Of a stretch of DNA of 61,837 bases, positions 52,191-61,061 are shown piece after piece. This stretch comes from Clostridiales bacterium (lineage in GTDB: Bacteria; Bacillota; Clostridia; Christensenellales; Aristaeellaceae). The stretch's first letter is position 1; each line of letters begins with the position of its first letter. A program made the translations under genes and the position numbers. The DNA is taken from NCBI GenBank assembly GCA_015056255.1, contig SVGP01000020.1, positions 1 through 61,837 of the forward strand, given 5' to 3'. The notes below the pieces were generated by a model. The model worked only from the letters and a program-made list of their open reading frames with translations, was not told the origin of the DNA and searched no databases.

Positions 52191-52955
52191 ATGATTCTTA
52201 CACTGGATATCGGAAACACCAACATTAAAACCGCCCTGTTTGAAGGCGAGCGCATGGCAGCGTACTGGCGCATTTCCACCAACCGCACCATGACCAGCGA
52301 TGAATACGGCATGCTGATGTGTAATCTTTTTACCCATCACAATGTATCGATGAAATCCGTCACGGGAATCGTCATTTCTTCGGTCGTTCCCACAATCAAT
52401 TATACCATTGAGCACATGTGCATGTCCTATTTCGGACGCGCGCCCATGTTTGTCGCGCCCGGCATCAAAACGGGCATCCACATCAGATACGACAATCCCA
52501 AGGAGCTCGGCAGCGACCGAATCGCAAACGCCGTCGCCGCGTACGAACTGTACGGCGGCCCATGCATTTACATCGACTTCGGAACTGCGACAAGTTTTGG
52601 CGTGGTGTCTCAAAAGGGCGAGTTTTTAGGCGGCGCCATCTGCCCGGGTCTTAAGGTCACGGCAGATGCGCTTGTCGACCGAACCGCTAAGCTTCCCCGC
52701 TTTGAGCTTGTTAAGCCCGCCACCGTCATTGGAAAAAACACCATCACAAACCTTCAATCCGGCATTCTTTACGGCCATATCGGGCTTGTGAAATACCTGA
52801 TTAAACGCATGAAGGAAGAACTGGGCAGCGACTGCAAGGTCATCGCCACCGGAGGCATGGCGGTATTAATCCGCGAAGAATGCCCCGAAATCACGGATCT
52901 CGACGGTCTTCTGACGTTAAAGGGCCTTCGCCTGATCTACGACAAAAATGCATAA
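52191..52955 (+). CDS. coaX: Type III pantothenate kinase
   Basis: Phosphorylates pantothenate in the first step of CoA synthesis. 254 residues, full length. ASKHA-fold motifs: LTLDIGNTNIKTALFEG (phosphate 1), ELGSDRIANAVAAYE, YIDFGTATSFGVV (phosphate 2), GGAICPGLKVTADAL and VIATGGMA. GGGAGC at the end of the ECF gene serves as ribosome binding site. Co-transcribed with the transporter. Confidence 0.97.
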   Translation: MILTLDIGNTNIKTALFEGERMAAYWRISTNRTMTSDEYGMLMCNLFTHHNVSMKSVTGIVISSVVPTINYTIEHMCMSYFGRAPMFVAPGIKTGIHIRYDNPKELGSDRIANAVAAYELYGGPCIYIDFGTATSFGVVSQKGEFLGGAICPGLKVTADALVDRTAKLPRFELVKPATVIGKNTITNLQSGILYGHIGLVKYLIKRMKEELGSDCKVIATGGMAVLIREECPEITDLDGLLTLKGLRLIYDKNA

Positions 52956-52959
52956 ATGT

Positions 52960-52985
52960 AAAACCGGCGTTTTCGCGCCGGTTTT
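52960..52985. terminator. Bidirectional terminator between coaX and sigE
   Basis: 10-bp stem AAAACCGGCG / CGCCGGTTTT with a 6-nt loop and A/T runs on both sides; serves both convergent genes. Confidence 0.92.
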
Positions 52986-52998
52986 GTTTTATGTAACT

Positions 52999-53715
52999 TT
53001 ATGCAAGCTTCAATAGATCCCTGTGCAGTTTTCCGATGATCTTCTTTTCAAGCCTTGATATGTAGCTTTGTGATATCCCCATCATGTCGGCAACTTCCTT
53101 TTGCGTGCGTTCGTTTCCATCAATCATGCCGTATCTTAAAGAGATGATTTCTCTTTCCCGGATGGAGAGTTTGTCAATCGCATGATGAAGCGCCTGCTTT
53201 TCTTCGTCCGCTTCAATGTCCCTTGAAACCAGATCCGGCTCCGTTCCCATGATGTCGGACAGAAGAAGCTCGTTTCCGTCCCAGTCGGTATTGAGCGGCT
53301 CGTCAAAGGACACCTCTGATTTTATGCGGTTTGTGCGCCTTAAAACCATTAGAATCTCGTTTTCAATACAGCGGGACGCGTATGTGGCAAGCTTAATCTG
53401 CCGGTCAAGATTAAAGGAATTCACGGCCTTTATCAGCCCGATTGCGCCTATTGAAATCAGATCCTCGATGCCGATGCCCGTGTTTTCAAACTTGCGCGCG
53501 ATAAACACTACCAGCCTTAGATTTCTTTCAATCAGGCTTGACCGCGCATTTTCGTCGCCTGCATCAGACAAGCGAACCAGCATCTCTTCCTCCATCCTCG
53601 TCAGCGGCGCTGGCAGAAGATCGCTTCCGCCGATATAAGCGACCGTTCCTCTTCGCATTCTGATAATCAGCCCGTACACCGAACGACGAACCGTTTGATT
53701 GCCACATAAATTCAT
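52999..53715 (-). CDS. sigE: RNA polymerase sporulation sigma factor SigE
   Basis: Early mother-cell sigma factor, 238 residues. The N-terminus has a pro-sequence (to about residue 28) followed by [13 protein letters not shown], matching B. subtilis pro-SigE around its cleavage site. Region 2 is [35 protein letters not shown]...[13 protein letters not shown], region 4 [23 protein letters not shown]. It overlaps spoIIGA by 4 bp (ATGA). SpoIIGA removes the pro-sequence after asymmetric septation (established in Bacillus). Confidence 0.97.
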   Translation of the reverse strand: MNLCGNQTVRRSVYGLIIRMRRGTVAYIGGSDLLPAPLTRMEEEMLVRLSDAGDENARSSLIERNLRLVVFIARKFENTGIGIEDLISIGAIGLIKAVNSFNLDRQIKLATYASRCIENEILMVLRRTNRIKSEVSFDEPLNTDWDGNELLLSDIMGTEPDLVSRDIEADEEKQALHHAIDKLSIREREIISLRYGMIDGNERTQKEVADMMGISQSYISRLEKKIIGKLHRDLLKLA

Positions 53716-54506
53716 AATTCGCCCTCCGTTCCTTTTCTTTTTCCGCCAAATCCTTTAATCAATACAGGCGGAGCGAGCGCATGAACGCTTCCGCGCATCA
53801 CGCCCGGATAAAGCCCCAGCCACAAATCCGGAGCCTTGATCCACTTACCCGAGACGTTCACATCCATTTCGTCCGCCCGAAGGCAAGCCATCTGTCCGTC
53901 CCCGCCCACTGACGCATAAGCGGCCTTCCGAATCCGCTCGTCTGTCAGCGCATGCGTCAAAAACCGTTTACCAAGCGCCTTTTCATCCGCAATCAGAACG
54001 GGAAGCGCGCTCAAAGGCTCCTTAAGAAGGTTGCCTGTGTCAATGATCGCAGTAAATTCTGCATGATAAGGCCCGTATTTCACTCGAAAACGCACTGCCC
54101 TGCGATTGCCTGTCTGAAAAAATACCGCTTTTGAAAAGCTTACAAATCCAGCAGCCGCCCCTGCGCCAAGCGCTCCTGATAAAAGCGTTGATCCGCCTTT
54201 TATCAGAAACAATCGGACGACCGATCCAAAAATCATAAGCCCCATCACGGACAAGCCCACGCTTTTCATATACATCCATCCGTTTCGAACCGGAAAAGCG
54301 ATGAGCGTAGACATGAAAAACGCAGCCGCATCCGTCCATCCGCTAAACGAAAAACGAGCGTCCGCCAATGCATAAACGCTTATAAGCAGCGCGGCAAGTG
54401 AGAGTCTTCTTAAGCAAAAAAACCAAGTGCCCCTTGATGCAAGATACAGTATCAGGAAATCCATCACGAAATTGATCAGTAAAAATTCCTCTGCCGCTAC
54501 CCACAT
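53712..54506 (-). CDS. spoIIGA: Sporulation sigma-E factor processing peptidase SpoIIGA
   Basis: Membrane-bound aspartic protease that activates pro-SigE, 264 residues from the ATG at 54506. Five hydrophobic helices (about residues 1-120) are followed by a protease domain with [14 protein letters not shown] (catalytic Asp156), equivalent to the B. subtilis DTGN motif. B. subtilis SpoIIGA has 309 residues, so this one is short at the C-terminus or in loops. The only clear Shine-Dalgarno (GGAGGG) lies an unusual 13 nt upstream. Confidence 0.9.
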   Translation of the reverse strand: MWVAAEEFLLINFVMDFLILYLASRGTWFFCLRRLSLAALLISVYALADARFSFSGWTDAAAFFMSTLIAFPVRNGWMYMKSVGLSVMGLMIFGSVVRLFLIKGGSTLLSGALGAGAAAGFVSFSKAVFFQTGNRRAVRFRVKYGPYHAEFTAIIDTGNLLKEPLSALPVLIADEKALGKRFLTHALTDERIRKAAYASVGGDGQMACLRADEMDVNVSGKWIKAPDLWLGLYPGVMRGSVHALAPPVLIKGFGGKRKGTEGEL

Positions 54507-54828
54507 TTTTTCGGGACAGCCCTCCTTTTTTGCAGGGCAATTATACGAAAACAGGCCCCCTGTTTTCTGCTGTCCGGTGTCGAAGACACCCTTGCCCTTT
54601 TCGACATTTCGACACGCTTTTTCGAATTTTCCGACACAACCCACGGATCCATCTCATCCGTTTTTTGCCGCTATCTGCACTCAAATGCAGAAAAAAGCAT
54701 TCGACAGTTCGACATGAATGCAGTCGAACTGTCGAATTTTCGCGTCGCAAAAGTCTTGTTTTTACATTTAAAAGCTATTTTCACGCTATTGACAGAAATG
54801 GTATAATAAAATACAAGCTATTTTGGGG
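54507..54828. promoter_or_regulatory. Divergent control region with Spo0A-box-like sites (spoIIGA / J-domain gene)
   Basis: 322 bp without a gene. Six exact TGTCGAA/TTCGACA heptamers lie at 54578, 54600, 54608, 54700, 54708 and 54730, with near matches at 54630 and 54722; this is the Spo0A-box consensus. The cluster at 54699-54737 is a perfect 15-bp inverted repeat (ATTCGACAGTTCGAC / GTCGAACTGTCGAAT, 9-nt loop). A minus-strand TATAAT (54545-54540) with a poor -35 would serve spoIIGA, and a GAAAACAGG / CCTGTTTTC palindrome overlaps that spacer. A plus-strand TATAAT (54802-54807) would serve the J-domain gene. Confidence 0.75.
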
Positions 54829-55356
54829 ATGTTTGCATTGAACGAATATCACCGCACATTGAACGTGCCCGAAAACGCTTCCGAGGCCGAAATCCGCCAA
54901 GCTTACCGAGAGCTTGCGCGAAAATGGCATCCGGACCGTTTTCAGGAAGGGCCTGAACGCGCATGGGCGGAAAAACAGATGATTGACATCAATCAGGCCT
55001 ACAACGCCCTGATCAACCGCTGCAAAGCCGCTCCGCCCCCGCCCGGAATCGAAAGATTTCAGGAAGTCCGGTTTCTGATTGAAGCGGGACAGCTTTCCCG
55101 TGCCCGGCAGTTGATGTGCGCCATGGACGAAAGAAGCGCCGAGTGGAATTTCCATTTCGGGCAGATGCTTCTTAAGCGTAACGACTATGAAAAGGCTGTT
55201 GTTTACCTCAAAATCGCCGTTAGACAAGCGCCGGACAACGAAACGTACAAGCGTCTGCTTACAAAAGCAGAGGCGCTCAACAATAAAAACCGCATAGGCG
55301 GCGTATTTAAACGCCTTCGCGGCTTTCACCTTCCAAAAAAATTCAAACGCCCTTAA
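54829..55356 (+). CDS. J-domain (DnaJ-like) protein with TPR-like tail
   Basis: 175 residues. J domain at about 6-65 with helix II KWHPDRF (HPD at 34-36), so it should stimulate an Hsp70. The rest (about 75-150) forms helical TPR-like repeats (QLSRARQLM..., DYEKAVVYLKIAVRQAPDNETYKRLL) and ends in a basic tail. No zinc or G/F region, so it is a class III J protein. Start choice is uncertain: ATG at 54829, or TTG at 54838 with GGGGATG as ribosome binding site. Confidence 0.85.
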   Translation: MFALNEYHRTLNVPENASEAEIRQAYRELARKWHPDRFQEGPERAWAEKQMIDINQAYNALINRCKAAPPPPGIERFQEVRFLIEAGQLSRARQLMCAMDERSAEWNFHFGQMLLKRNDYEKAVVYLKIAVRQAPDNETYKRLLTKAEALNNKNRIGGVFKRLRGFHLPKKFKRP

Positions 55357-55382
55357 GTCAATCGCTGTGAAATGGAGTGCGC

Positions 55383-55742
55383 ATGAACAAGCTCATCTGT
55401 GAAATCAACCAGATTCACCCTCATTCCGTCGCCGCCGCCAAAGCGAATATGCTCAAAGACGAGGACGTTTTTAAGCTTGCCTCCGTATTTAAGGTTTTAT
55501 CCGATCCAACGCGCGTTAAGCTTCTTTGGGCCATGAAGGATCAGGAAATGTGCGTGTGCGATCTCGCGGCGCTTTTGGACATGACCAAGTCCGCCATTTC
55601 CCATCAGCTCAAAACCATGAAGGAATGCCACGTGGTTAAATCCCGCCGCGACGGCAAAAACATCTTCTATTCCCTGGACGATCAGCACGTTACCGACATC
55701 CTTAGCCTTGCCAAGGTGCATGTCGGACATACGGGTTTATAG
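55383..55742 (+). CDS. ArsR/SmtB-family metal-sensing repressor
   Basis: 119 residues from the ATG at 55383 (GGAG upstream). wHTH with EMCVCDLAALLDMTKSAISHQLKTMK. Two metal sites are visible: an alpha3-type CVC (Cys57, Cys59) as in CadC, and an alpha5-type Asp100, His102, His113, His116 with exactly CzrA/SmtB spacing. It is therefore likely to sense Cd/Pb/Zn and to repress the downstream efflux genes, whose promoter holds two inverted repeats. It lies 26 bp after the J-domain gene. Confidence 0.92.
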   Translation: MNKLICEINQIHPHSVAAAKANMLKDEDVFKLASVFKVLSDPTRVKLLWAMKDQEMCVCDLAALLDMTKSAISHQLKTMKECHVVKSRRDGKNIFYSLDDQHVTDILSLAKVHVGHTGL

Positions 55743-55779
55743 TCCTTTCTCAATTCAGCGTTGGTTTCATCATTATCAT

Positions 55780-55804
55780 GTAGGGGCGTGCATTGCACGC
55801 CCGC
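55780..55804 (+). repeat. Solo REP palindrome between arsR and the efflux promoter
   Basis: GTAG plus GGGCGTGC ATT GCACGCCC. The upstream GGTTTCATCATTATCA resembles a REPIN spacer, so this is probably a half REPIN. Confidence 0.8.
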
Positions 55805-55834
55805 ACTTCTTATGCATCTTTTTTCATCTCCCTA

Positions 55835-55890
55835 TTGACAATTGAGCAATTGTTCAACTATAATATAAACAGTTGAGCATTCACTCAACT
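55835..55890 (+). promoter_or_regulatory. Metal-efflux promoter with two ArsR-type operators
   Basis: TTGACA (55835-55840), 18-bp spacer, TATAAT (55859-55864). Operator 1, TTGAGCAATTGTTCAA (55842-55857), fills the spacer. Operator 2, AGTTGAG CATTCA CTCAACT (55871-55890), overlaps the transcription start. A repressor there would block RNA polymerase directly. Confidence 0.85.
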
Positions 55891-55915
55891 GTATAAAAAT
55901 ATGGGAGGCTTGTTT

Positions 55916-56137
55916 ATGAAGAAAACTCTTCTTTTAAATGGTCTTTGCTGCGCACACTGCGCCGCCAAAATTGAAAAAGCCGTCAATAAATTGGACGGAG
56001 TCGAAATCGCGACCCTCAACTTCATGACCACAAAGCTCGTCATTGAAGCCGGCGAAGACAAAATGGAAGATATCCTTTCGGCCTCAGAAAAAATCATCAA
56101 AAAGGTTGAAAGCGACATCGAAATCAAGAGGATCTGA
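55916..56137 (+). CDS. Free-standing heavy-metal-associated (HMA) domain protein
   Basis: 73 residues from the ATG at 55916 (GGGAGG upstream). Metal motif GLCCAHC (Cys12, Cys15) and a ferredoxin-like babbab fold. It starts the efflux operon, 2 bp before the P-type ATPase gene, which itself lacks an HMA domain. It probably acts as a metallochaperone or detached N-terminal domain of that pump. Confidence 0.93.
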   Translation: MKKTLLLNGLCCAHCAAKIEKAVNKLDGVEIATLNFMTTKLVIEAGEDKMEDILSASEKIIKKVESDIEIKRI

Positions 56138-56139
56138 TC

Positions 56140-57978
56140 ATGAAGGGAAACAAAAAGCGAATTCTTCAGATCGCGCTCGGGTGTCTGTTTTTCATCCCCG
56201 CCCTGTTTGTGAAAAATACATACTTGTCTTTATCCCTCTATGTCCTCTCCATTCTTTCAGCCGGTTACGCGGTGTTTTTAAGCGCCATCCGGAATCTCTT
56301 TTCCGGCGAAATCTTTGACGAAAACCTTCTCATGGTCATCGCCGCAATCGGCGCATTCTGTATCGGCGAATACCCGGAAGCCGTCAGCGTCATGATTCTG
56401 TATCAGGTCGGCGAGACCTTTCAAAGCTACGCCGTTGGGCGCTCGAGAAAATCTATCCAATCTCTGATGGATATCCGCCCCGACTATGCAAACATCGAAA
56501 AAGACGGTGAAATTATTGAAGCTGATCCCTATTCCCTTCAGATCGGCGACGTTTTCATCGTCAAAAGCGGCGAACGCATTCCGCTGGACGGTGTAATTGA
56601 GTCAGGCGCAACCTCGATTGACACCTCCGCCCTGACCGGCGAAACCAAGCTTAAAGACGCCATGGAAGGCGACGAAGTTTTGAGCGGCTCGATCAATTTA
56701 ACCGGTCTCATCCGCGTAAGGGCGACCAAAGTGTTTGAAGATTCCACCGCCAGCAAGATTTTGGAGCTTGTCGAAAACGCAAGCAGCAAAAAATCCCGCT
56801 CCGAAAACTTCATCACCTCCTTCGCCCGCTGGTATACGCCCTCTGTCGTTATTCTGGCGATTCTTCTGGCAATTCTTCCCCCCATCTTTCTTCCGGGCGC
56901 AGTCTTTTCCGATTGGCTGTACAGGTCGCTCACCTTCCTTGTCATCAGCTGCCCCTGCGCGCTCGTCATCTCCGTTCCCATGACCTATTTTGCGGGCATC
57001 GGACGCGCGTCGCGCCTTGGCGTTCTTGTAAAGGGCGGTAACTATCTGGATGCGCTTTCCAAAGTCAAGTCCATCGTTTTTGACAAAACCGGAACGCTCA
57101 CCAAGGGCGTTTTCAAGGTCGAACATGTTCACGCCGAAACGATTTCGGAAAGCGAAATTCTCTCCTACGCTGCGCACGCTGAAAGCTTTTCGCGCCATCC
57201 GATCGCGGAAGCCATCAAAAAGGCGTCTGAAACGCCCGTCGACACAGGCTGCATTTCATCCGTTTCCGAGCTGCCCGGCCTCGGCGTTTTCGCCGTGATC
57301 GATGGACGCGAGGTCGCGTTGGGCAATCAAAGGCTTCTTGAATCTCACAACCTGCCCGTTCCCGAAACAAGCGAAACCGGAACCACAGTTTTTATCCTGA
57401 TTGACGGAAAATATGAAGGCTATATCACCGTAAATGACGAAATCAAGGCTGAAGCCGCGTCCGCCATCACATCCCTGCGCGAACTGGGCGTCAGAAATCT
57501 TGTAATGCTCACGGGCGACAAAAAGAAAGTCGGCGAAAAGGTCGCAAGCGACTTATCGCTCACAAAAGCTGTCACCGAACTTTTACCGGACGACAAGGTT
57601 TCGGAATTTGAAAATCTCCTTGAAAATGCGCCCAAAAACACAAAAACCGCCTTTGTCGGCGATGGTATGAACGACGCGCCCGTACTTGCCAGAGCAGACG
57701 TCGGAATTGCAATGGGATCATTGGGTACGGATGCTGCAATCGAAGCCGCCGACGTCGTGATCATGACCGACGAGCTTACAAGAATCCCGGACGCCATTTC
57801 GCTTTCAAAGTCCACAGGCAGCATCGTCAAGCAAAACATCATCTTTGCCCTCGGCGTCAAGTTCCTCGTACTCGCCCTCTCTGCATTCGGCTTTGCCTCC
57901 ATGTGGGCGGCGGTATTTGCAGACGTCGGCGTGTGCGTGATCGCCATTTTAAACGCCATGCGGCTTTTAAAAAAGTAA
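56140..57978 (+). CDS. Heavy-metal P1B-type ATPase (Cd/Zn/Pb exporter-like)
   Basis: 612-residue membrane pump. Actuator domain SALTGET, transport motif SCPCAL (Cys271, Cys273) typical of Cu or Zn/Cd pumps, phosphorylation site FDKTGTLT (Asp315), HP motif SRHPIAEAIKKA, and GDGMNDAPVLARADVGIAMG. It lacks the usual fused N-terminal metal-binding domain. The CadC/SmtB-like regulator upstream favours Cd/Zn over Cu. Confidence 0.95.
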   Translation: MKGNKKRILQIALGCLFFIPALFVKNTYLSLSLYVLSILSAGYAVFLSAIRNLFSGEIFDENLLMVIAAIGAFCIGEYPEAVSVMILYQVGETFQSYAVGRSRKSIQSLMDIRPDYANIEKDGEIIEADPYSLQIGDVFIVKSGERIPLDGVIESGATSIDTSALTGETKLKDAMEGDEVLSGSINLTGLIRVRATKVFEDSTASKILELVENASSKKSRSENFITSFARWYTPSVVILAILLAILPPIFLPGAVFSDWLYRSLTFLVISCPCALVISVPMTYFAGIGRASRLGVLVKGGNYLDALSKVKSIVFDKTGTLTKGVFKVEHVHAETISESEILSYAAHAESFSRHPIAEAIKKASETPVDTGCISSVSELPGLGVFAVIDGREVALGNQRLLESHNLPVPETSETGTTVFILIDGKYEGYITVNDEIKAEAASAITSLRELGVRNLVMLTGDKKKVGEKVASDLSLTKAVTELLPDDKVSEFENLLENAPKNTKTAFVGDGMNDAPVLARADVGIAMGSLGTDAAIEAADVVIMTDELTRIPDAISLSKSTGSIVKQNIIFALGVKFLVLALSAFGFASMWAAVFADVGVCVIAILNAMRLLKK

Positions 57979-57998
57979 CGTAAGAATCGAGGTCTTTT

Positions 57999-58481
57999 AT
58001 GCGCATCACCCATGCAACAATGAATGATCTAAACGCCATCGCGCTCCTTGAAAAAGCATGCTTTCCCCCGCTTGAAGCCGCGCCGATGGAAAGCTTTCAA
58101 AAACGAATCGCTGTTTTCCCGAATCATTTCTGGCTTCTGTACGAAAATGATAAGCTGATTTCCTGCGTCAACGGCTTTGTTTCAAACGAAGAAGTTTTGA
58201 CCGACGAAATGTTTGAAAAAGCCGATATGCACGATGAAAACGGCGCATGGCAGATGGTATTCGGCGTCTTGACCCATCCCGATTATCAGATGAAAGGCTA
58301 TGCCTCTCGCGTTATGAAAAAGATGATCGATGATTCCCGCGAACAAAACCGAAAGGGCGTCATCCTGACCTGCAAGCCCGCGCTCATCCCCTTCTATGCG
58401 CGATTCTGCTTTATCGACGAAGGCGTTTCCGTCTCCGAACACGGCGGCGCGCTCTGGCATCAGATGCGGCTTACCTTTTAA
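57999..58481 (+). CDS. GNAT-family N-acetyltransferase
   Basis: 160 residues, acetyl-CoA-dependent. Acetyl-CoA loop VFGVLTHPDYQMKGYASRVMKKMIDDSREQNRKGVILTC. The pattern resembles the arylalkylamine/AANAT-like group. It follows the P-type ATPase by 20 bp and is probably co-transcribed, though no metal link is evident. Acceptor unknown. Confidence 0.9.
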   Translation: MRITHATMNDLNAIALLEKACFPPLEAAPMESFQKRIAVFPNHFWLLYENDKLISCVNGFVSNEEVLTDEMFEKADMHDENGAWQMVFGVLTHPDYQMKGYASRVMKKMIDDSREQNRKGVILTCKPALIPFYARFCFIDEGVSVSEHGGALWHQMRLTF

Positions 58482-58489
58482 GCACAAAG

Positions 58490-58512
58490 CGGCGTTTTCT
58501 GCGCCGTTTTTT
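58490..58512 (+). terminator. Terminator after the GNAT gene
   Basis: CGGCG / CGCCG stem with a 7-nt loop followed by TTTTTT, 8 bp after the stop codon. Confidence 0.8.
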
Positions 58513-58544
58513 GCTCATTTAAATGAAAATATCCCAAATCAATG

Positions 58545-58573
58545 TTTATCTTTAACTGAAAATGGATTATAAT
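58545..58573 (+). promoter_or_regulatory. Promoter of pfp
   Basis: TATAAT at 58568-58573; the only -35 at 17 bp is the weak TTTATC (58545-58550). AAGGAG and the ATG follow about 45 bp later. Confidence 0.55.
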
Positions 58574-58618
58574 ATCTGTGGAGTAGTCTAACCAATTCAA
58601 TTGTAAGGAGTGTTACAG

Positions 58619-60277
58619 ATGAAACTTTCTCCCCTTCAGATTGCAAGATATCAGTACAATCCCAAGCTTCCCGGCATGCTCAGAAACGGCATCGCTGAAA
58701 TTTGCGTAAAAAACGGCGCGCCCACTGAGAGCGTAGCCGATCAGGAAAAGATCAAGGCCCTGTTCCCCAACACCTACGGCAAAAACGAAATCACCTTCGA
58801 AAAGGGCGAAAACACCTCTCCTGCCAAGAAGCAGATCGTCGGCGTTATCCTCTCTGGCGGCCAGGCCCCCGGCGGACACAACGTTGTTTCCGGCCTGTAC
58901 GATGCGCTTAAGGCAACCAGCAAGGAAAACGAGCTTTACGGCTTCAAGGGCGGCCCCAGCGGTCTGATCGACGATGACTTCATCGTATTCACCGACGAAT
59001 ATATCAACCAGTACCGCAACACCGGCGGCTTTGACATCATCGGCTCCGGCAGAACCAAGCTCGAAACCGAAGAGCAGTTCAAAATCGTAGCCGAAAACTG
59101 CAAAAAGCACGGCATCACCGCCATCGTAATCATCGGCGGCGACGACTCCAACACCAACGCCGCGGTTCTTGCCGAGTACTTTGCCGCCAACAACACCGGC
59201 GTTCAGGTCATCGGCTGCCCCAAGACCATCGACGGCGACCTTAAGAACGAAGACATCGAGTGCTCCTTCGGTTTCGATACCGCAACCAAAACCTATTCCG
59301 AATTAATCGGCAACATCGAGCGCGACGCCAACTCCGCCAAGAAGTACTGGCACTTTGTAAAGGTCATGGGCCGCTCCGCTTCTCACGTCGCCCTCGAGTG
59401 CGCGCTTGAGACCCAGCCCAACATCTGCTTAATCGGCGAAGAAGTTGCCGCCAAGAAGATGTCCCTTGCCCAGATCACCGATTACATCGCCGATTCCGTA
59501 GCCGCCCGCGCTGCCAAGGGCATGAACTTCGGTCTCGCCATCATCCCCGAGGGCATCGTGGAATTCGTTCCCGAGTTCTCTAAGCTCATCGCAGAGATCA
59601 ACGAGCTTCTGGCCGGCAGCAAGGCCGACGCATTCAACGCCCTCGCTACCTGGGAAGAGAAGTACGCCTTCATCAAAAACGGCCTCACCGAGGAATCCTT
59701 TAAGGTATTTGAAATCCTGCCCGCAGGCATCCAGCAGCAGCTCTTCTTAGAGCGTGACCCGCACGGCAACGTTCAGGTTTCCCTGATCGAGTCCGAAAAG
59801 CTGTTCAGCGAGATGGTCAAAAAGAACCTCGCCGCCCGCAAGGCCGCAGGCGCCTACAAGGGCAAGTTCTCCCCCCTCCATCACTTCTTCGGCTACGAAG
59901 GCCGCTGCGCTTTCCCGTCCAACTTCGACGCGGACTACTGCTATTCCCTCGGCTACAACGCCTTCATGCTCATCCAGTACGGCTACAACGGATACCTCTC
60001 CAAGGTTTCCAACCTCTCCAAGCCCGCTGAGGAGTGGATCGCCGGCGGCATGCCCATCACCAAGATGATGAACATCGAACGCCGCCACGGCGCGGACAAG
60101 CCCGTTATCAGAAAGGCTTTAGTTGAGCTCGACGGCGCTCCCTTCAAGTTCTTCGAAGCCCACAGAGACGAATGGGCGGTAGAAACCTGCTTCACCTTCC
60201 CCGGCGCCATCCAGTACTTCGGCCCCTCCGAAGTCTGCGACCTCACCACCCACACCCTCGCCCTTGAAAAGGCCTAA
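58619..60277 (+). CDS. pfp: Diphosphate--fructose-6-phosphate 1-phosphotransferase (long PFP form)
   Basis: Reversible glycolytic enzyme using PPi instead of ATP, 552 residues from the ATG at 58619 (AAGGAG upstream). Phosphate-donor specificity is readable: GGDDS at about 173-177 (Asp in place of the ATP-PFK Gly) and PKTIDGD at about 201-207 (Lys), both PPi-type. The length matches the long plant/Treponema-type clade. Codon use is extremely biased toward one set of C-ending codons, so it is probably highly expressed and a main glycolytic enzyme here. Confidence 0.95.
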   Translation: MKLSPLQIARYQYNPKLPGMLRNGIAEICVKNGAPTESVADQEKIKALFPNTYGKNEITFEKGENTSPAKKQIVGVILSGGQAPGGHNVVSGLYDALKATSKENELYGFKGGPSGLIDDDFIVFTDEYINQYRNTGGFDIIGSGRTKLETEEQFKIVAENCKKHGITAIVIIGGDDSNTNAAVLAEYFAANNTGVQVIGCPKTIDGDLKNEDIECSFGFDTATKTYSELIGNIERDANSAKKYWHFVKVMGRSASHVALECALETQPNICLIGEEVAAKKMSLAQITDYIADSVAARAAKGMNFGLAIIPEGIVEFVPEFSKLIAEINELLAGSKADAFNALATWEEKYAFIKNGLTEESFKVFEILPAGIQQQLFLERDPHGNVQVSLIESEKLFSEMVKKNLAARKAAGAYKGKFSPLHHFFGYEGRCAFPSNFDADYCYSLGYNAFMLIQYGYNGYLSKVSNLSKPAEEWIAGGMPITKMMNIERRHGADKPVIRKALVELDGAPFKFFEAHRDEWAVETCFTFPGAIQYFGPSEVCDLTTHTLALEKA

Positions 60278-60333
60278 TCAAAATAAATCCAGTCTTCGGA
60301 TTTTACGCATCAGCACAAAATAATCAAAGCTTT

Positions 60334-60406
60334 CGGGACGGGAAACTTCTCCTCTGCATATTGAAGAAGCGCGTTTCTTCCTGTAGGGGACGGGTTTCCC
60401 GTCCCG
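60334..60406. repeat. REP pair of the ACGGG type, left copy degenerate
   Basis: Plus-strand GTAGGGGACGGG TTT CCCGTCCCG (60383-60406) preceded by an inverted partial copy (CGGGACGGGAAAC, 60334-60346, then diverged). This is a different palindrome sequence from the GGGCG type but keeps the GTAGGGG head. Confidence 0.75.
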
Positions 60407-60458
60407 TTTGCTGTTTGTGAAAACCGCTGCCCTTCCGCTTTATGTTGAAATCAAAAAA

Positions 60459-60496
60459 GGCTCAAAACGCCGCATACAGGCGCTTTGAGTCTTTTT
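60459..60496. terminator. Bidirectional terminator between pfp and the peptidase gene
   Basis: 13-position stem GGCTCAAAACGCC / GGCGCTTTGAGTC (one mismatch, one GU) with a 7-nt loop and T-runs on both strands. Confidence 0.8.
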
Positions 60497-60563
60497 ATGT
60501 ATCAACTTCCCTAAGCTGTATAAAAGCCGCAGAAAAGGCGTTTTCGTGCAAATCAAGCGTTTC

Positions 60564-61061
60564 TCATTCGCCCTTCAAAAGCTTCCTGAGCCGCCGCATA
60601 ACGCCCCATTCCACGCGCTTGATCAATTTTCGAACTGGATATAAAAATACCCAAACGCGGCAATAAAGCCGGTATCCGCGATTGTCCACGCTCACCCGCT
60701 TACCGTTCCTCGTAAACGCGCACACAACGGCCACCATCTTGTCCCCGGAAACCTTCTCATAGTGATACGTGTTGTCGCCAAGGCAAATGTAAGCACCATC
60801 CTTCACATCCACAATCCGGTGCATCACATATTTGCCGTTCGGGCCCGAATACAGGGGCAAATCATACTTTTTCAATTTTTTCGGCAGCGGAGCCAATTCA
60901 ACGGTGTCCTTCCCCTGCCGAAGCATCGGCATCATGCTTACGCCCTGAAAACCAAGCCCCTTGATATTCTGCCCGCTGGACAGCCGCTGGCGGATCAGAG
61001 GCATAATGCTGTCTGCGTGGATGCTCATATTTTCAAAATGCTTATTCGTCAATGAGTCCAT
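60564..61061 (-). CDS. S24/S26-family signal-peptidase-like protein (SipW type)
   Basis: 165 residues. GFQGVSMMPMLRQG carries the nucleophile Ser42. The general-base position is His81 in YVMHRIVDV, not Lys, and Asp96 lies in CLGDNT, giving the Ser-His-Asp arrangement of SipW/ER-type signal peptidases. A possible membrane segment is VWVFLYPVRKLI, and the C-terminus is very basic. GAAGGG lies before the ATG at 61061. It overlaps the end of the PqqD gene by 20 bp, so the two are coupled. Confidence 0.82.
   Translation of the reverse strand: MDSLTNKHFENMSIHADSIMPLIRQRLSSGQNIKGLGFQGVSMMPMLRQGKDTVELAPLPKKLKKYDLPLYSGPNGKYVMHRIVDVKDGAYICLGDNTYHYEKVSGDKMVAVVCAFTRNGKRVSVDNRGYRLYCRVWVFLYPVRKLIKRVEWGVMRRLRKLLKGE

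Noticed and set aside
54789..54807. TTGACA followed by TATAAT before the J-domain gene as a promoter pair
   Set aside because: The spacer is only 7 bp; the TATAAT may work, but not with this -35.
60442..60666. 74-codon frame after pfp
   Set aside because: It covers a terminator hairpin and the end of the peptidase gene, with no ribosome binding site.
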